The notes: generated by a model not told the origin, from the sequence alone. A DNA stretch of 64,000 bases from an uncultured Oscillospiraceae bacterium (GCA_904419145.1 CAJFQQ010000012.1:1-64000); one strand, 5' to 3'. Counted from the first letter of the stretch, positions 1 through 10,411 are shown. Translations and numbers: made by a program.

Positions 1-159
1 TCGATAAAGTTCGGAAATACGACGACTTTCAGTAAAATTTCAGCAAAACACACGCAGAAAAGTTAGCTGCAAGAGGTGTATTACCGCCCCTGAGATTTCG
101 AAAAGGAGATAACGGGACAGACTGTAAAACAAAGATAATTCATCAAAGGGAATCACGCT

Positions 160-260
160 GGGTAGACATTGGGGTGGACAAGGCGGGCAAAACGAGCGAT
201 AAAAAACACCGGGAGCCCCTGCAACGCAAGGGTTCCCGGTGGGTAGACATTGGGTAGACA
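160..260. repeat. Paired 9-bp direct repeats GGGTAGACA flanking a hairpin
   Basis: GGGTAGACA occurs at 160-168, 241-249 and 252-260, with a degenerate copy (GGGGTGGACA) at 171-180. The repeats therefore form two pairs, each with an 11-bp period (about one helical turn), separated by 81 bp with the terminator hairpin between them. This is what is seen. Phased repeats suggest a protein-binding site such as recombinase arm sites or a regulator site, which is inference. Confidence 0.5.
201..241 (-). terminator. Rho-independent terminator on the minus strand
   Basis: A 12-bp stem (207-218 with 230-241, one G:U pair) and an 11-base loop are followed on the minus strand by six T residues (complement of 201-206). 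No minus-strand gene that would need it is visible to the right, so it may be a relic. Confidence 0.6.
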
Positions 261-562
261 TATATGCAAAGAGAGCTGCTTTTGCGTTCGACTGTGAACA
301 ACTATTTCGTGCCTTTTGCGAAAAATGCTAAAGGTTCCGAGGTTATATTAGGAGTGCGGGGCTGTGGATACTAATTGGTTCAGCATGAGTGATCTTCAGA
401 TATATATGAATATATGTAATGTATATAAAAGGGAGAAAGAGAGAGCTCTTTTTGAGTTTTTATCATAAATTGCCATCTTGAACAAATTGAAAACGGGAGT
501 TTGTGTGAAATGCACATAAGAAAAATGAGGAAATCATGAACAAATTGTAGGAAAATTCACCA

Positions 563-591
563 TTGACTTTATAATGATGAAGTTTTATCAT
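563..591 (+). promoter_or_regulatory. Sigma-A type promoter of livK
   Basis: TTGACT at 563-568, a 17-bp spacer and TATCAT at 586-591. The resulting leader of about 75 nt contains two short hairpins (601-615 and about 619-651) before the AGGAG ribosome binding site at 661-665. Confidence 0.65.
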
Positions 592-673
592 ATATCCAAC
601 ACGCAGAGGCTGCGTGGGGGCTGACCCCGCTGGAAGACGGGATCAGTCAGCAAATTGAAAAGGAGTTTGAACC

Positions 674-1876
674 ATGAAAAAGTTTTTAAGCCTGTGTATG
701 GCTGCTGTCATGGTATTTGCTCTGGTGGCCTGCGGTGGCAACACCACCAATAACGGCACCAGCGGCAACAGCAGCAATGGTGGCAGCACCGATGATGCCG
801 GCAGCACCGCTGCCACCTTTAAGATCGGCGTAATCGGCCCCCAGACCGGCGACGCTGCCATTTACGGCACCCACGTGGCCTGGGCTTCACAGATCGCTGT
901 GGACGAGATCAACGCCCTGGGCGGGGATATCCAGTTCGAGCTGATGGTAGAGGATGACGTCAACGACGCCGAGACCTCCGTCAACGCCTACAACGCCCTG
1001 ATGGACGACGAGATGCAGCTGCTGGTGGGCACCGTTACCACGACGCCGGCACTGTCCGTGGTGCCCCTGACCTACGAGGACCGGGTGTTCACCCTGACCC
1101 CCTCCGCCTCCGGTGACGACGTGATCGAGAACAACGACAACGTGTTCCAGATCTGCTTTACCGATTCCAACCAGGGCACGCGTTCCGCCCAGTACATCGA
1201 CGAGAATTTTGAGAATCCTCAGATCGGCATTATCTACAAGAACGACGACCAGTACTCCCAGGGTATCCGGGACAACTTCGTCGCTGAGGCGGAGACCCGC
1301 GGCTTGTCCATCGTCTACGAGGGCACCTTCAACAACTCCAGCTCCACGGACTTCAATGTCCAGCTGACCGCGGCCCAGGCCGCCGGCGCGGACCTGCTCT
1401 TCCTGCCCATCTACTACACCCCCGCCTCTGTCATTCTGACCCAGGCCAACGCCATGGGCTATGCTCCCACCTTCTTCGGCGTGGACGGCATGGACGGCAT
1501 CCTGACCGCCGAGGGCTTTGACGCCTCCCTGGCCGAGGGCGTGTACCTGCTGACCCCCTTTGCCGCGGACGCGGAGGACGAGGCTACCCAGAGCTTTGTC
1601 AGCGCCTTCCAGGAGGCCCACGGGGAGATCCCCAACCAGTTCGGCGCGGACGCCTATGATGCGGTGTATGTCCTCTATGAGGCTATCCAGGCTGCCGGCG
1701 TCACCGCTGACATGTCCACCGAGGAGATCTGCGATGCGCTGATCGACGTTATGCCTACCCTCTCCGTGGTCGGCCTGACCAGCGCCGGCTCTGCGATGAC
1801 CTGGGACGAGAACGGCGCCGTGTCCAAGGATCCCACCGCCGTCATCATCGAGAACGGCACCTATGTTACGCCCTGA
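674..1876 (+). CDS. livK: Branched-chain amino acid ABC transporter substrate-binding lipoprotein
   Basis: Secreted lipoprotein of 400 residues that should capture branched-chain amino acids (or a related amino acid or amide) for the LivHMGF importer encoded next. The N-terminus is a lipoprotein signal peptide ending LVAC with the lipidated Cys at residue 20, followed by a Gly/Asn/Ser-rich linker. The mature part is a type I periplasmic-binding (Leu/Ile/Val-binding) fold, recognisable from the start KIGVIGPQTGDAAIYG and the region around QYIDENF. AGGAG lies 8 bases before the ATG. It is first in the operon and separated from livH by 148 bp with strong RNA hairpins, consistent with the usual excess of binding protein over permease. 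The exact ligand cannot be read from sequence. Confidence 0.95.
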   Translation: MKKFLSLCMAAVMVFALVACGGNTTNNGTSGNSSNGGSTDDAGSTAATFKIGVIGPQTGDAAIYGTHVAWASQIAVDEINALGGDIQFELMVEDDVNDAETSVNAYNALMDDEMQLLVGTVTTTPALSVVPLTYEDRVFTLTPSASGDDVIENNDNVFQICFTDSNQGTRSAQYIDENFENPQIGIIYKNDDQYSQGIRDNFVAEAETRGLSIVYEGTFNNSSSTDFNVQLTAAQAAGADLLFLPIYYTPASVILTQANAMGYAPTFFGVDGMDGILTAEGFDASLAEGVYLLTPFAADAEDEATQSFVSAFQEAHGEIPNQFGADAYDAVYVLYEAIQAAGVTADMSTEEICDALIDVMPTLSVVGLTSAGSAMTWDENGAVSKDPTAVIIENGTYVTP

Positions 1877-1886
1877 CCCCTGAACA

Positions 1887-2001
1887 CATAGAAATAGAAG
1901 CAGGATCGGCTGCCGGATTTTCCGGCAGCCACCCTGTGTTTCTATGGTGGAAACCGATGCGGGGATATCCCGGTATGCCGCTTCGGTTTCTGCCATAGAA
2001 G
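1887..2001 (+). promoter_or_regulatory. Intercistronic hairpins with alternative pairings between livK and livH
   Basis: The livK-livH gap contains a perfect 10-bp hairpin (1908-1917 with 1921-1930) inside an outer helix (1887-1894 with 1939-1946), then a second hairpin (1950-1957 with 1983-1990, plus 1959-1962 with 1978-1981). The segment 1939-1948 can instead extend the second hairpin by pairing with 1993-2000, so two mutually exclusive folds are possible. There is no U-run. A role in partial termination or in protecting livK mRNA is inference. Confidence 0.5.
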
Positions 2002-2024
2002 GGAAAAGAGAGGTTCGAGAGCTT

Positions 2025-2945
2025 ATGGAATTTCTATCCTATTTGATTACCGGCATCAGCCTGGGCAGCATCTACGCCATCATTGCCCTGGGATATACCA
2101 TGGTGTACGGAATTGCCAAGATGCTGAACTTCGCCCACGGTGATGTGATCATGGTGGGCGGTTATGTGGCCTTTTACGCCACCTCCTTTGCCAGCAGCAG
2201 CCTGCTGGGGGAGGATCCCACCACTGCCGCAACGGCTCTGGCCACGGTGGGATCGGTTTTGCTGGCGATGGTGGTGTGCACGGTCCTGGGCATCGTGATT
2301 GAGGGGCTGGCCTATCGCCCCCTGCGCCAAGCCGGGAGCCTGGCGGTGCTGATTACCGCTATCGGCGTCAGCTACTTTCTGCAGAATGCGGTCCAGCTGC
2401 TCTTTGGCGCCGCCCCCAAGAACTTCACCCCCGTGGTGAGCGGCCAGCTGCAGCTGCTGGGCGGACGGCTGCGGATCTCCTATGTGGCGCTGCTGACTGT
2501 GGCGGTATGTATCGTCATTATGGTCGGCCTTACCACCTTCATCGGCAAAAGCAAGATGGGCAAGGCCATGCGGGCCTGTTCGGAGGACCGGGGCGCGGCC
2601 CAGCTCATGGGCATCAACGTCAACTCCACGATTTCCATGACCTTCGCTATCGGCTCCGCCCTGGCGGCGGTGGCCGGCGTGCTGCTGTGCTCCTATTCTC
2701 CGGTCCTGCAGCCCACCACCGGCTCCATGCCCGGCATCAAGGCCTTTACGGCCGCGGTGTTCGGCGGCATCGGCTCGATTCCCGGGGCGTTTTTGGGCGG
2801 CCTGCTCCTGGGCATCATCGAATCCATGGCCCAGGCGTATATCTCCACCCAGCTGTCCAATGCGATCCTGTTCGCCGTGCTGATCGTTGTGCTGCTGGTG
2901 AAGCCCTCCGGCCTGCTGGGCAAGTATATGCCAGAGAAAGTGTGA
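2025..2945 (+). CDS. livH: Branched-chain amino acid ABC transporter permease
   Basis: Integral membrane permease of 306 residues, one of the two membrane subunits of the Liv importer. It starts MEFLSYLITGISLGSIYAII, typical of LivH, and contains about eight hydrophobic segments and the conserved stretch GYTMVYGIAKMLNFAHGD near residues 22-39. An in-frame ATG exists at 1944, but the residues it would add (MVETDAGISRYAAS...) lie inside the intercistronic hairpins and look non-coding, so the ATG at 2025 was chosen; a purine-rich AGAGAGG lies at about 2007-2013. The gene is followed after 10 bases by livM. Confidence 0.93.
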   Translation: MEFLSYLITGISLGSIYAIIALGYTMVYGIAKMLNFAHGDVIMVGGYVAFYATSFASSSLLGEDPTTAATALATVGSVLLAMVVCTVLGIVIEGLAYRPLRQAGSLAVLITAIGVSYFLQNAVQLLFGAAPKNFTPVVSGQLQLLGGRLRISYVALLTVAVCIVIMVGLTTFIGKSKMGKAMRACSEDRGAAQLMGINVNSTISMTFAIGSALAAVAGVLLCSYSPVLQPTTGSMPGIKAFTAAVFGGIGSIPGAFLGGLLLGIIESMAQAYISTQLSNAILFAVLIVVLLVKPSGLLGKYMPEKV

Positions 2946-2955
2946 GGTGTCCGGG

Positions 2956-4058
2956 ATGCAGAAAGCTGGAAAGTCTGTCAAGAGAATCAAGAGCCTTGCC
3001 AAGGTGGACTATATCACCTACCTGGGCGTCATCATCGCCTTTATTGTGATGACCGTCCTGCAGTCCCGCGGGATGCTCAGCCGCTCGGTCAGCGGCATGC
3101 TGGTCCCCATCTGCTGCTATATCTGCATGGCGGTATCCCTGAACCTGACGGTGGGCATCCTGGGGGAGCTGTCCCTGGGGCACGCCGGCTTTATGAGCGT
3201 GGGGGTTTTCTCCGGCGTCATTACCGCCATGAGCCTCCAGTCCGCCATACCGAACGAGCTGGTGCGGATGATCATTGCCATCGTGGCGGGCGCTTTCTTT
3301 GCCGCGATTGTGGGCCTGATCGTGGGCATCCCGGTGCTGCGGCTCCGGGGCGACTATCTGGCCATTGTCACCCTGGCCTTCGGCGAGATCATCAAGGACC
3401 TCATCAACTGCCTGCTGGTGGGCTGGGATGAAAACGGACTCCACATCGCCCTGAACTTCGACGGCACCAAGACCATGGAAAGCCTGGGGCTCAGCGAGAA
3501 CGGCATTGAGATCATCAAGGGTGCCCAGGGGGCCACGGGCAACAGCCGGATCGCCACCTTTACCATGGGCTTTGTCCTGGTGATGATTACGCTGGTCGTG
3601 GTGCTCAACCTGATCCGCAGCCGGACGGGCCGGGCGGTTATGGCGATCCGTGATAACCGCATTGCCGCGGAGAGCGTGGGGCTCAATATCACCAAGTATA
3701 AGCTCATCGCCTTTGTCACCTCGGCCGCCCTGGCGGGCGCCGCCGGCGCCCTGTTCGGCATGAACTACTCCAACGTCACGGCCGCGCAGTTTGACTTCAA
3801 CGCCTCCATCCTGGTGCTGGTCTATGTGGTGCTGGGCGGCCTGGGGAATATCTGGGGCTCCATTGTGGCCACAGTGGTGCTGTATGTCCTGCCGGAGGCG
3901 CTGCGGGAGTACTCGGACTACCGCATGCTGCTCTATGCGATCATCCTGATCCTGGTGATGCTGGTGACAAATAACCCGACGCTCCGGAGCGCGCTGGATA
4001 TCCTGGGTAAGCACCTGGGACGCGGAAAGCAGAACGATGCGGAAGGAGGTGCCGTCTC

Positions 4059-4062
<4 letters not shown>
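2956..4062 (+). CDS. livM: Branched-chain amino acid ABC transporter permease
   Basis: Second membrane subunit of the Liv importer, 368 residues with about ten hydrophobic segments. Family hallmarks are the segment LNLTVGILGELSLGHAGFM and, later, LRLRGDYLAIVTLAFGEI, both characteristic of LivM. A GTG at 2947 is possible, but it overlaps the GAGGTG ribosome binding site (2944-2949) that is correctly spaced for the ATG at 2956. The 3' end overlaps the livG start by four bases, indicating translational coupling. Confidence 0.93.
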
Positions 4063-4907
<845 letters not shown>

Positions 4908-4908
4908 A

Positions 4909-5616
<708 letters not shown>

Positions 5617-5631
5617 GACGCAGCAATCTAT

Positions 5632-5664
5632 AAAAAACCAGGCGGTCAAACCGCCTGGTTTTTC
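5632..5664. terminator. Bidirectional terminator between livF and the methyltransferase gene
   Basis: Perfect 11-bp stem (5636-5646 with 5650-5660), three-base loop, A-run on the left and T-run on the right, so it can stop both converging transcripts. Confidence 0.85.
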
Positions 5665-5667
5665 TGT

Positions 5668-6417
5668 TTATACCGAACCCAGATAGGCAACGGTTTCATT
5701 GGGAAGTTCCAGAACGCCCTGCCGGGCGAATTTCTGAAACAGCGCGGCCAGCTCATCCTGGTAGGAGCGGAATTTGCCATCCCCCTCCCGCAGGGAGAAG
5801 GAGCTGGAGAGACAGCGGCGGAGGAAGCCCTCCCAGTCGTAGTACAGCGGATGGGGAAAGGCGCAGTAGCGGCACTCCCCGGGGAAAAATCCCCGGATAT
5901 GCGGATCATTGGGCATTAGCCCATTGGTGAAGCCTTGGAAATCCGGACAATACCGCCGGCAGAGATCGGCCCAGGCCTGGTTTACGGGCGCGCCCATATC
6001 CCGCAGGTTCCAGATCAGCGCCACACTGCCGCCGGGCCGCAGGATGCGCCGGCACTCCTGGAGAAAGGCATCCGGCTGGAACCAGTGAAAGGCCTGGGCA
6101 GCGGTGACAAGATCCACGCTGCCGCTGTCCAGTGTGGTGTGCTCCGCCGTGCCATTTACAGAGTGGAAGCGGGGACAGGTCGCGAGGCTTCGCTCTGCCG
6201 CCTGCCGCATATCCTGATTGGGCTCGACGCCGAATACCTGCGAGCCCTGTTCCAGCAGCTGGCGGGACAGCTTCCCGGTGCCGGAGCCCACGTCGGCAAT
6301 GGCTGCGGTGGGGAGGTGGCAGTCCTGATCGAGACGCTGGAGAAGGGCATGGGCATAGGCGGGGCGGGCGGCCTCATAGTGCTCCGCCCGGCCGCTGAAA
6401 CGGCTGATGGAATCCAT
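5668..6417 (-). CDS. Class I SAM-dependent methyltransferase
   Basis: Soluble methyltransferase of 249 residues, substrate unknown. The Rossmann motif I reads IADVGSGTGKLSRQLLEQG with an acidic E-P-N strand after it (VFGVEPNQDM), followed by VDLVTAAQAFHWF, as in UbiE/Tam-like methyltransferases of the domain 11 type. Reading could begin further upstream (to 6549), but the ATG at 6417 has a strong AAGGAGGG site and gives the usual family N-terminus (SRFSGRAEHYEAARPAY). It follows the lgt terminator by 35 bases and so may have its own or read-through expression. The function is only known at family level. Confidence 0.85.
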   Translation of the reverse strand: MDSISRFSGRAEHYEAARPAYAHALLQRLDQDCHLPTAAIADVGSGTGKLSRQLLEQGSQVFGVEPNQDMRQAAERSLATCPRFHSVNGTAEHTTLDSGSVDLVTAAQAFHWFQPDAFLQECRRILRPGGSVALIWNLRDMGAPVNQAWADLCRRYCPDFQGFTNGLMPNDPHIRGFFPGECRYCAFPHPLYYDWEGFLRRCLSSSFSLREGDGKFRSYQDELAALFQKFARQGVLELPNETVAYLGSV

Positions 6418-6451
6418 GTGGTATCCCTCCTTAGAATTTCCGGAAAAGGGG

Positions 6452-6482
6452 CAGGGCATGCTGCGAAAGGCGGCATGCCCTG
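6452..6482 (-). terminator. Terminator after lgt
   Basis: 10-bp stem (6452-6461 with 6473-6482), 11-base loop, then CCCCTTTTCC on the minus strand. It lies 15 bases after the lgt stop codon and may also act as an attenuator for the methyltransferase gene. Confidence 0.6.
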
Positions 6483-6496
6483 TTTGTGTGTGGTAC

Positions 6497-7609
6497 TTAT
6501 GCGTGTTTGGAGTCCTCCTCCGGCGCGGCGGCCGGGGCCTCTTGTGCATCCGGTGCGGCTTCGGAGGCGGTGTCGGTGTCGGGAGCCGGGGAGAGGTCCG
6601 CCTGATTGGCCTGGGCCGCGATCTCAGCGTCCGCCGTGCGGCCCGCTTGGTCCACAGCCTCCAGCAGAGCGGCGTCCCGCTTGTCGGCCTCCTGATCAGC
6701 CAGATACTGCTCCGATTGGGCGGTGGCCTCTGCCATCAGCCGGCGGGTGACGAACAGATTGGCCGGGTCCGGGTGACGGCTGCGGCGGATGATAAGGTAC
6801 GCCACGGCCACCACAAAAATGACCACAGACAGCGCCTGGGACACCCGGATGGGCTGGCCGGCGATGGTCCAGTCAAAGAGATAGAGGCTGTCGGTGCGCA
6901 GGCCCTCGATCCAGAAGCGGCCAAAGGCATACCAGGCGAAGTAGAAGCATGCGTTCTCTCCGTCGAAGCTGCGCAGCTTCGACACCAGGAAATACACAAT
7001 GATGAGTCCCAGCACGTTCCACAGACTCTCATACAGGAATGTGGGATGGACCTCCACATATTCTGTGGAGCTCAGCCACAGCCCCATGCGCCAGGGGAGG
7101 TCTGTCTCTGTGCCGAAGGCCTCGCGGTTGAAGAAGTTGCCCCACCGGCCAACGGCCTGACCAATGAAGAGCCCCATTACACAGACATCCAGCATGGCGC
7201 CGATGGAGAGCTTTTTTAGTTTACAGAAGATCATCAATGTGATGACCGCGGCGATGATTCCGCCGTAGATGGCGGCGCCGCCGTCCCAAATGGCGATGAC
7301 CCGGGACCAGTCCAGACTGCCGTCGGGATTTTTGTACAGGTCCAGATAGAAGATCACATAGTAGAGCCGGGCGCCGATGAGGCTCAGGGGCAGGGCCCAG
7401 ATAAAGAAGGTGTAGAGATCGTCCTGGGTGATGCCGTATTTCGGCGCCTGCCGGGCACAGAACAGCAGGGCGATCAGAACGCCCACGGTGATGATGACGC
7501 CGTACCAGTAGATGCCGTTGCCGATGTCCAGAAGCTTGGGGTCCGGATTGAAGGACCAGTCCCCGAACAACCCCGGGAACGTAATGGGCATGTCTTGCAT
7601 TGCGTGCAT
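6497..7609 (-). CDS. lgt: Prolipoprotein diacylglyceryl transferase with long C-terminal tail
   Basis: Membrane enzyme that transfers a diacylglyceryl group from phosphatidylglycerol to the lipobox Cys of prolipoproteins; the window encodes several such lipoproteins. The Lgt signature is visible as GRWGNFFNREAFG, with upstream ARLYYVIFYLD and the glycine-rich IWDGGAAIYGGI. About seven transmembrane segments are present. At 370 residues it exceeds the usual 260-290: the last 80-90 residues form a hydrophilic, Ala/Glu/Asp-rich tail after the final helix. The ATG at 7609 has GGAGGT eight bases upstream. It follows yfmH by 50 bp, probably as part of the same transcript. Confidence 0.93.
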   Translation of the reverse strand: MHAMQDMPITFPGLFGDWSFNPDPKLLDIGNGIYWYGVIITVGVLIALLFCARQAPKYGITQDDLYTFFIWALPLSLIGARLYYVIFYLDLYKNPDGSLDWSRVIAIWDGGAAIYGGIIAAVITLMIFCKLKKLSIGAMLDVCVMGLFIGQAVGRWGNFFNREAFGTETDLPWRMGLWLSSTEYVEVHPTFLYESLWNVLGLIIVYFLVSKLRSFDGENACFYFAWYAFGRFWIEGLRTDSLYLFDWTIAGQPIRVSQALSVVIFVVAVAYLIIRRSRHPDPANLFVTRRLMAEATAQSEQYLADQEADKRDAALLEAVDQAGRTADAEIAAQANQADLSPAPDTDTASEAAPDAQEAPAAAPEEDSKHA

Positions 7610-7659
7610 GGAAGGTTACCTCCAGTGGTTAAACTTTTCAGTAGGGACAGAGCCCAGCG

Positions 7660-8931
7660 TTACGCCTTGGGCGTGATGAGGGAGATGGCCGTCCGCTCCG
7701 CGGTAATATTGCGGCGGAGGAACGCCTCCAGATCCGCCTTGGTGATGGAGGCAAAGACCTCCGGGAAGGTGTAGTAGTCGTAGCCGTGGAACACGCCCTC
7801 GGCCTGGGAGATGGCAATGGACTCAAAGGAGTTGAGGCTGCGGATCATCTGGCCGTAGGCGGCGCGGCGGATGCGCTGGTAGAAGTCCTCGTCAATGCCC
7901 TCCTGCCCCAGACGCTGGGCCTCCGCTGTAACCGCAGCGTGAACAGCGTGGGGATCGTTGGAGTCCCCGCCTACATAGAGGTAAGCCACACCGGGCAGAA
8001 CATCAAAATTTCCGCCAAAGGTGTCGTTGATGAGGCCCTGCTCATAGAGGCGGCTGTACAGGGGGCTGCTGTCCCCGAAGAGGATGTCGCAGGCCATGTC
8101 TCCGATCATCCCCAGGCGCAGCTGTTCCACCCCGTCCGGCGGCGTATCGCACTTGTATCCGGCCAAAAACTGCGTCATGGAGACCTCCATGGTCTGGCTG
8201 CGCTCCCGCTTGGCCGGAGCGGAGGACTCCTCAGCCCCGTAATCCCGGGGGATCGGATTTCCTCCGGTCTGGGGCAGGACCTCCCGGGCAATGGCGGATA
8301 CCTGCTGAGGGTCCACGTTGCCCACCACGCACAGCACCATGTTGCTGGGGTCATAGAAGGCCCGGTGGCAGTCGTAGAGGGTCTGGGCGGTGATATGGCG
8401 GATACTCTCCACCGTCCCGGCCACGGAGACCCGGGCGGGGCTCTTCTCATACAGACATTCCATCAGGTTGGTGTAGATCTGCCAGTCCGGTGTGTCCTCC
8501 ACCATGCGGATCTCCTGGCCGATGATGCCCTGCTCCTTCTCCACGCTCTCGTCGGTGAAATAGGGGACGGAGACGAACTGGAGCAGGACCTTCAGGTTCT
8601 CATAAAAGTGCTCGGTGCTGTAGAAATAGTAGGCGGTGATGGCGTTGCTTGTAAAGGCGTTGGGCTCGGCGCCGTTCTGCGCCAGGATCTGGAGGGCGTT
8701 GCCGTCCTCGGTGTCAAACATTTTGTGCTCCAGATAGTGGGCGATGCCCGCCGGGGTGTCCTGCCACTGGCCGTTCAGCTGAAAGCGCAGGTCCATCCCG
8801 CCGTAGCGGGTGACGAAAAAGGCGCAGGCCTTGGCGTGATGGGGCTTGCTGATGACCCGGATGGCCAGGCCGTTGGGCAGGGTCTCCTCATAGACCCGCT
8901 CACCGATCTGGGGGTAATTGCGCTCGGTCAT
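7660..8931 (-). CDS. yfmH: M16-family zinc metallopeptidase, YfmH-like
   Basis: Probable catalytic subunit of a heterodimeric M16 (insulinase/pitrilysin-like) peptidase, 423 residues. The inverted zinc motif HYLEH sits at residues 65-69 and a downstream Glu (in GIIGQEIRM, residue 140) is the expected third ligand. The partner gene yfmF overlaps its start by four bases. In Bacillus subtilis YfmF and YfmH are linked to the 5-aminopentanol modification of elongation factor P; efp itself is not in this window, so that role is inferred from family membership. Confidence 0.88.
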   Translation of the reverse strand: MTERNYPQIGERVYEETLPNGLAIRVISKPHHAKACAFFVTRYGGMDLRFQLNGQWQDTPAGIAHYLEHKMFDTEDGNALQILAQNGAEPNAFTSNAITAYYFYSTEHFYENLKVLLQFVSVPYFTDESVEKEQGIIGQEIRMVEDTPDWQIYTNLMECLYEKSPARVSVAGTVESIRHITAQTLYDCHRAFYDPSNMVLCVVGNVDPQQVSAIAREVLPQTGGNPIPRDYGAEESSAPAKRERSQTMEVSMTQFLAGYKCDTPPDGVEQLRLGMIGDMACDILFGDSSPLYSRLYEQGLINDTFGGNFDVLPGVAYLYVGGDSNDPHAVHAAVTAEAQRLGQEGIDEDFYQRIRRAAYGQMIRSLNSFESIAISQAEGVFHGYDYYTFPEVFASITKADLEAFLRRNITAERTAISLITPKA

Positions 8932-10199
8932 GGATTGGTTGCCTCCTTTCCGGTGAGGAAGTAGATGGTGTCCAGCTTCACGGCGTTTGCCGCGGCCCGG
9001 ATGCGCTCCGGCGTCACGGCCAGGGCCGCCTCCAGCAGCTTTTCCGGGTCGTCATCCCGCCCGGTGGCGATCTGCCCCATGTAGAAGTCCTCCAGTTGGC
9101 TGGCAGAGTCGAAGATGGAGCGGTGGCCATTGGAGAGGCTGGAGCGGACGGCGGTCAGCTCCCAATCCTCCCAGCTGCCGCTCTGCATGGCGGTGAGCTG
9201 GGCGGTGATCTCGTCCAGCGCCTTCTGATAATTTTGGAATTCAATGCCCGAGGCCACGGTGATCATATTTTTGGCCCGGTGGTAGGTGGAACTGGCGTAG
9301 TAGCAGAGGGAGAGCTTCTCCCGCACATTGAGAAACAGCTTGGAGTTGCTGGTGGCGCCGAACATGGTGTTCATCACCACCACGGCCTCCTTGTCATCCG
9401 TATCCACGCTGTAGCCAACGCACAGCTTTCCCTGGGTCACATCCATCTGTTCCCGGATGACCTGGGGGGTCTCCCGGACCGGATGGGGCTGGGCTGCGGC
9501 CAGCGGGACGCCGCCACAGCGGGGCAGGTCCCGGAAGGCGGCGCGGAAGGCATCCTCCACCCGCTGCATCTCTGCCCGGCCGCAGTAGTAGAGCTCCAGG
9601 CGGCTCTGGGCGATGGCCTGGTGATAGTGGGCAGTGAGGGCCTCGGGGGTGATGGCGGCCACAGAGGCCTCGTCGCCGATGTGGCTGAGGCCATAGGCCT
9701 CGCCACGGCACATCTCCTCCAGGAGGCGCCGGGAGGCAAAGGTGCGCTTCTCGTTGATGGCGGAGCGGATGGCGTCGATGAGATTGGTCCGCTCCGAGGC
9801 CACATAGGCCGGCGACAGGGTGCCGTTTTCCAGCACCGGCCGGCAGATCAGCTGTCCCAGGATATCGGTCAGCGGCTCCAGCAGCTGATCGCCGCCGGGC
9901 AGGAAGGCGTCGTCCACGCAGGTGGCCACAAAGCCCCACAGCTGGTTTTCGCCCCGCTTGCGCACGCTGTGTTCCACATTGGCGCCGTACAGCAGGTCCA
10001 GCGCCGCGCTGAGGCGCTGCATGTCGGGATACTCCGCCGTGCCCCGCTGCAGCACGGCGGGCAGCAGGGCGTTGAGACCGGCGGTCTCGGCGCGCAGGGG
10101 GGTGATAAACTGGGCGCTGAGAAAATCGGTTTTGAATTTGTCTGCCGGCACGTAGGTGAGGAATACGTTGTCCAGCAGTTGGATCCGTTGTTTTGTCAT
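8928..10199 (-). CDS. yfmF: M16-family non-catalytic subunit, YfmF-like
   Basis: 423-residue M16 homologue that lacks an HxxEH zinc motif and is therefore probably the inactive partner that shapes the peptidase cavity with YfmH. Recognisable M16 features are GLNALLPAVLQRGTAEYPD near the N-terminus and the later NTMFGATSNSKLFLNVREKLSLCYYASS, which is typical of the C-terminal M16 domain. GAGGAG lies about 8 bases before the ATG. It heads the minus-strand group yfmF-yfmH-lgt, with a plausible -10 (TATACT) about 50 bases upstream. Confidence 0.87.
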   Translation of the reverse strand: MTKQRIQLLDNVFLTYVPADKFKTDFLSAQFITPLRAETAGLNALLPAVLQRGTAEYPDMQRLSAALDLLYGANVEHSVRKRGENQLWGFVATCVDDAFLPGGDQLLEPLTDILGQLICRPVLENGTLSPAYVASERTNLIDAIRSAINEKRTFASRRLLEEMCRGEAYGLSHIGDEASVAAITPEALTAHYHQAIAQSRLELYYCGRAEMQRVEDAFRAAFRDLPRCGGVPLAAAQPHPVRETPQVIREQMDVTQGKLCVGYSVDTDDKEAVVVMNTMFGATSNSKLFLNVREKLSLCYYASSTYHRAKNMITVASGIEFQNYQKALDEITAQLTAMQSGSWEDWELTAVRSSLSNGHRSIFDSASQLEDFYMGQIATGRDDDPEKLLEAALAVTPERIRAAANAVKLDTIYFLTGKEATNP

Positions 10200-10335
10200 A
10201 ACAAACTCCTCTCCCCTGGGGGGATTTTTACAATCAGGATATAGTATACCGCTTCTTTATGAATTTTTCCACTGTTCTCTGAAAGTTTTTCCAGCAGCAG
10301 CGGCACTCTTTTTGTCACAGAGTTCCAAAATCCCC

Positions 10336-10364
10336 TTGACTTTTCTGATGAAGTAGGGTATGAT
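10336..10364 (+). promoter_or_regulatory. Promoter of ylxM-ffh-rpsP-khpA
   Basis: TTGACT at 10336-10341, 17-bp spacer, TATGAT at 10359-10364. The leader to the ylxM ATG is about 40 nt with AAGGAGG at about 10399-10405. Confidence 0.75.
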
Positions 10365-10411
10365 AATTCAGGCTGTAAAGCTGTCATACTTTACATAAAG
10401 GAGGAACACCC

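Larger units (their letters stand above)
1..562. other. AT-rich gene-poor left flank
   Basis: I see no convincing coding region here. The stretch is clearly more AT-rich than the rest of the window. A 73-residue open frame on the minus strand (40-261) runs across a terminator hairpin and has no family resemblance that I recognise, so I do not call it a gene. Repeats and a hairpin at 160-260 are listed separately. The difference in composition would fit a remnant or edge of a mobile element lying to the left, but no integrase is visible. Confidence 0.5.

Noticed and set aside
40-261. 73-residue minus-strand frame with two QCLP motifs
   Set aside because: It runs through a terminator hairpin and the repeats that create its motifs, has no good ribosome binding site and no family pattern.
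887-1996. Long minus-strand frame opposite livK
   Set aside because: Antisense shadow of a GC-rich gene: Gly/Val/His-rich translation with no domain, opposite a clear substrate-binding protein. The same reasoning excludes the long antisense frames opposite livHM, pheT, clpC, feoB and the ABC permease.
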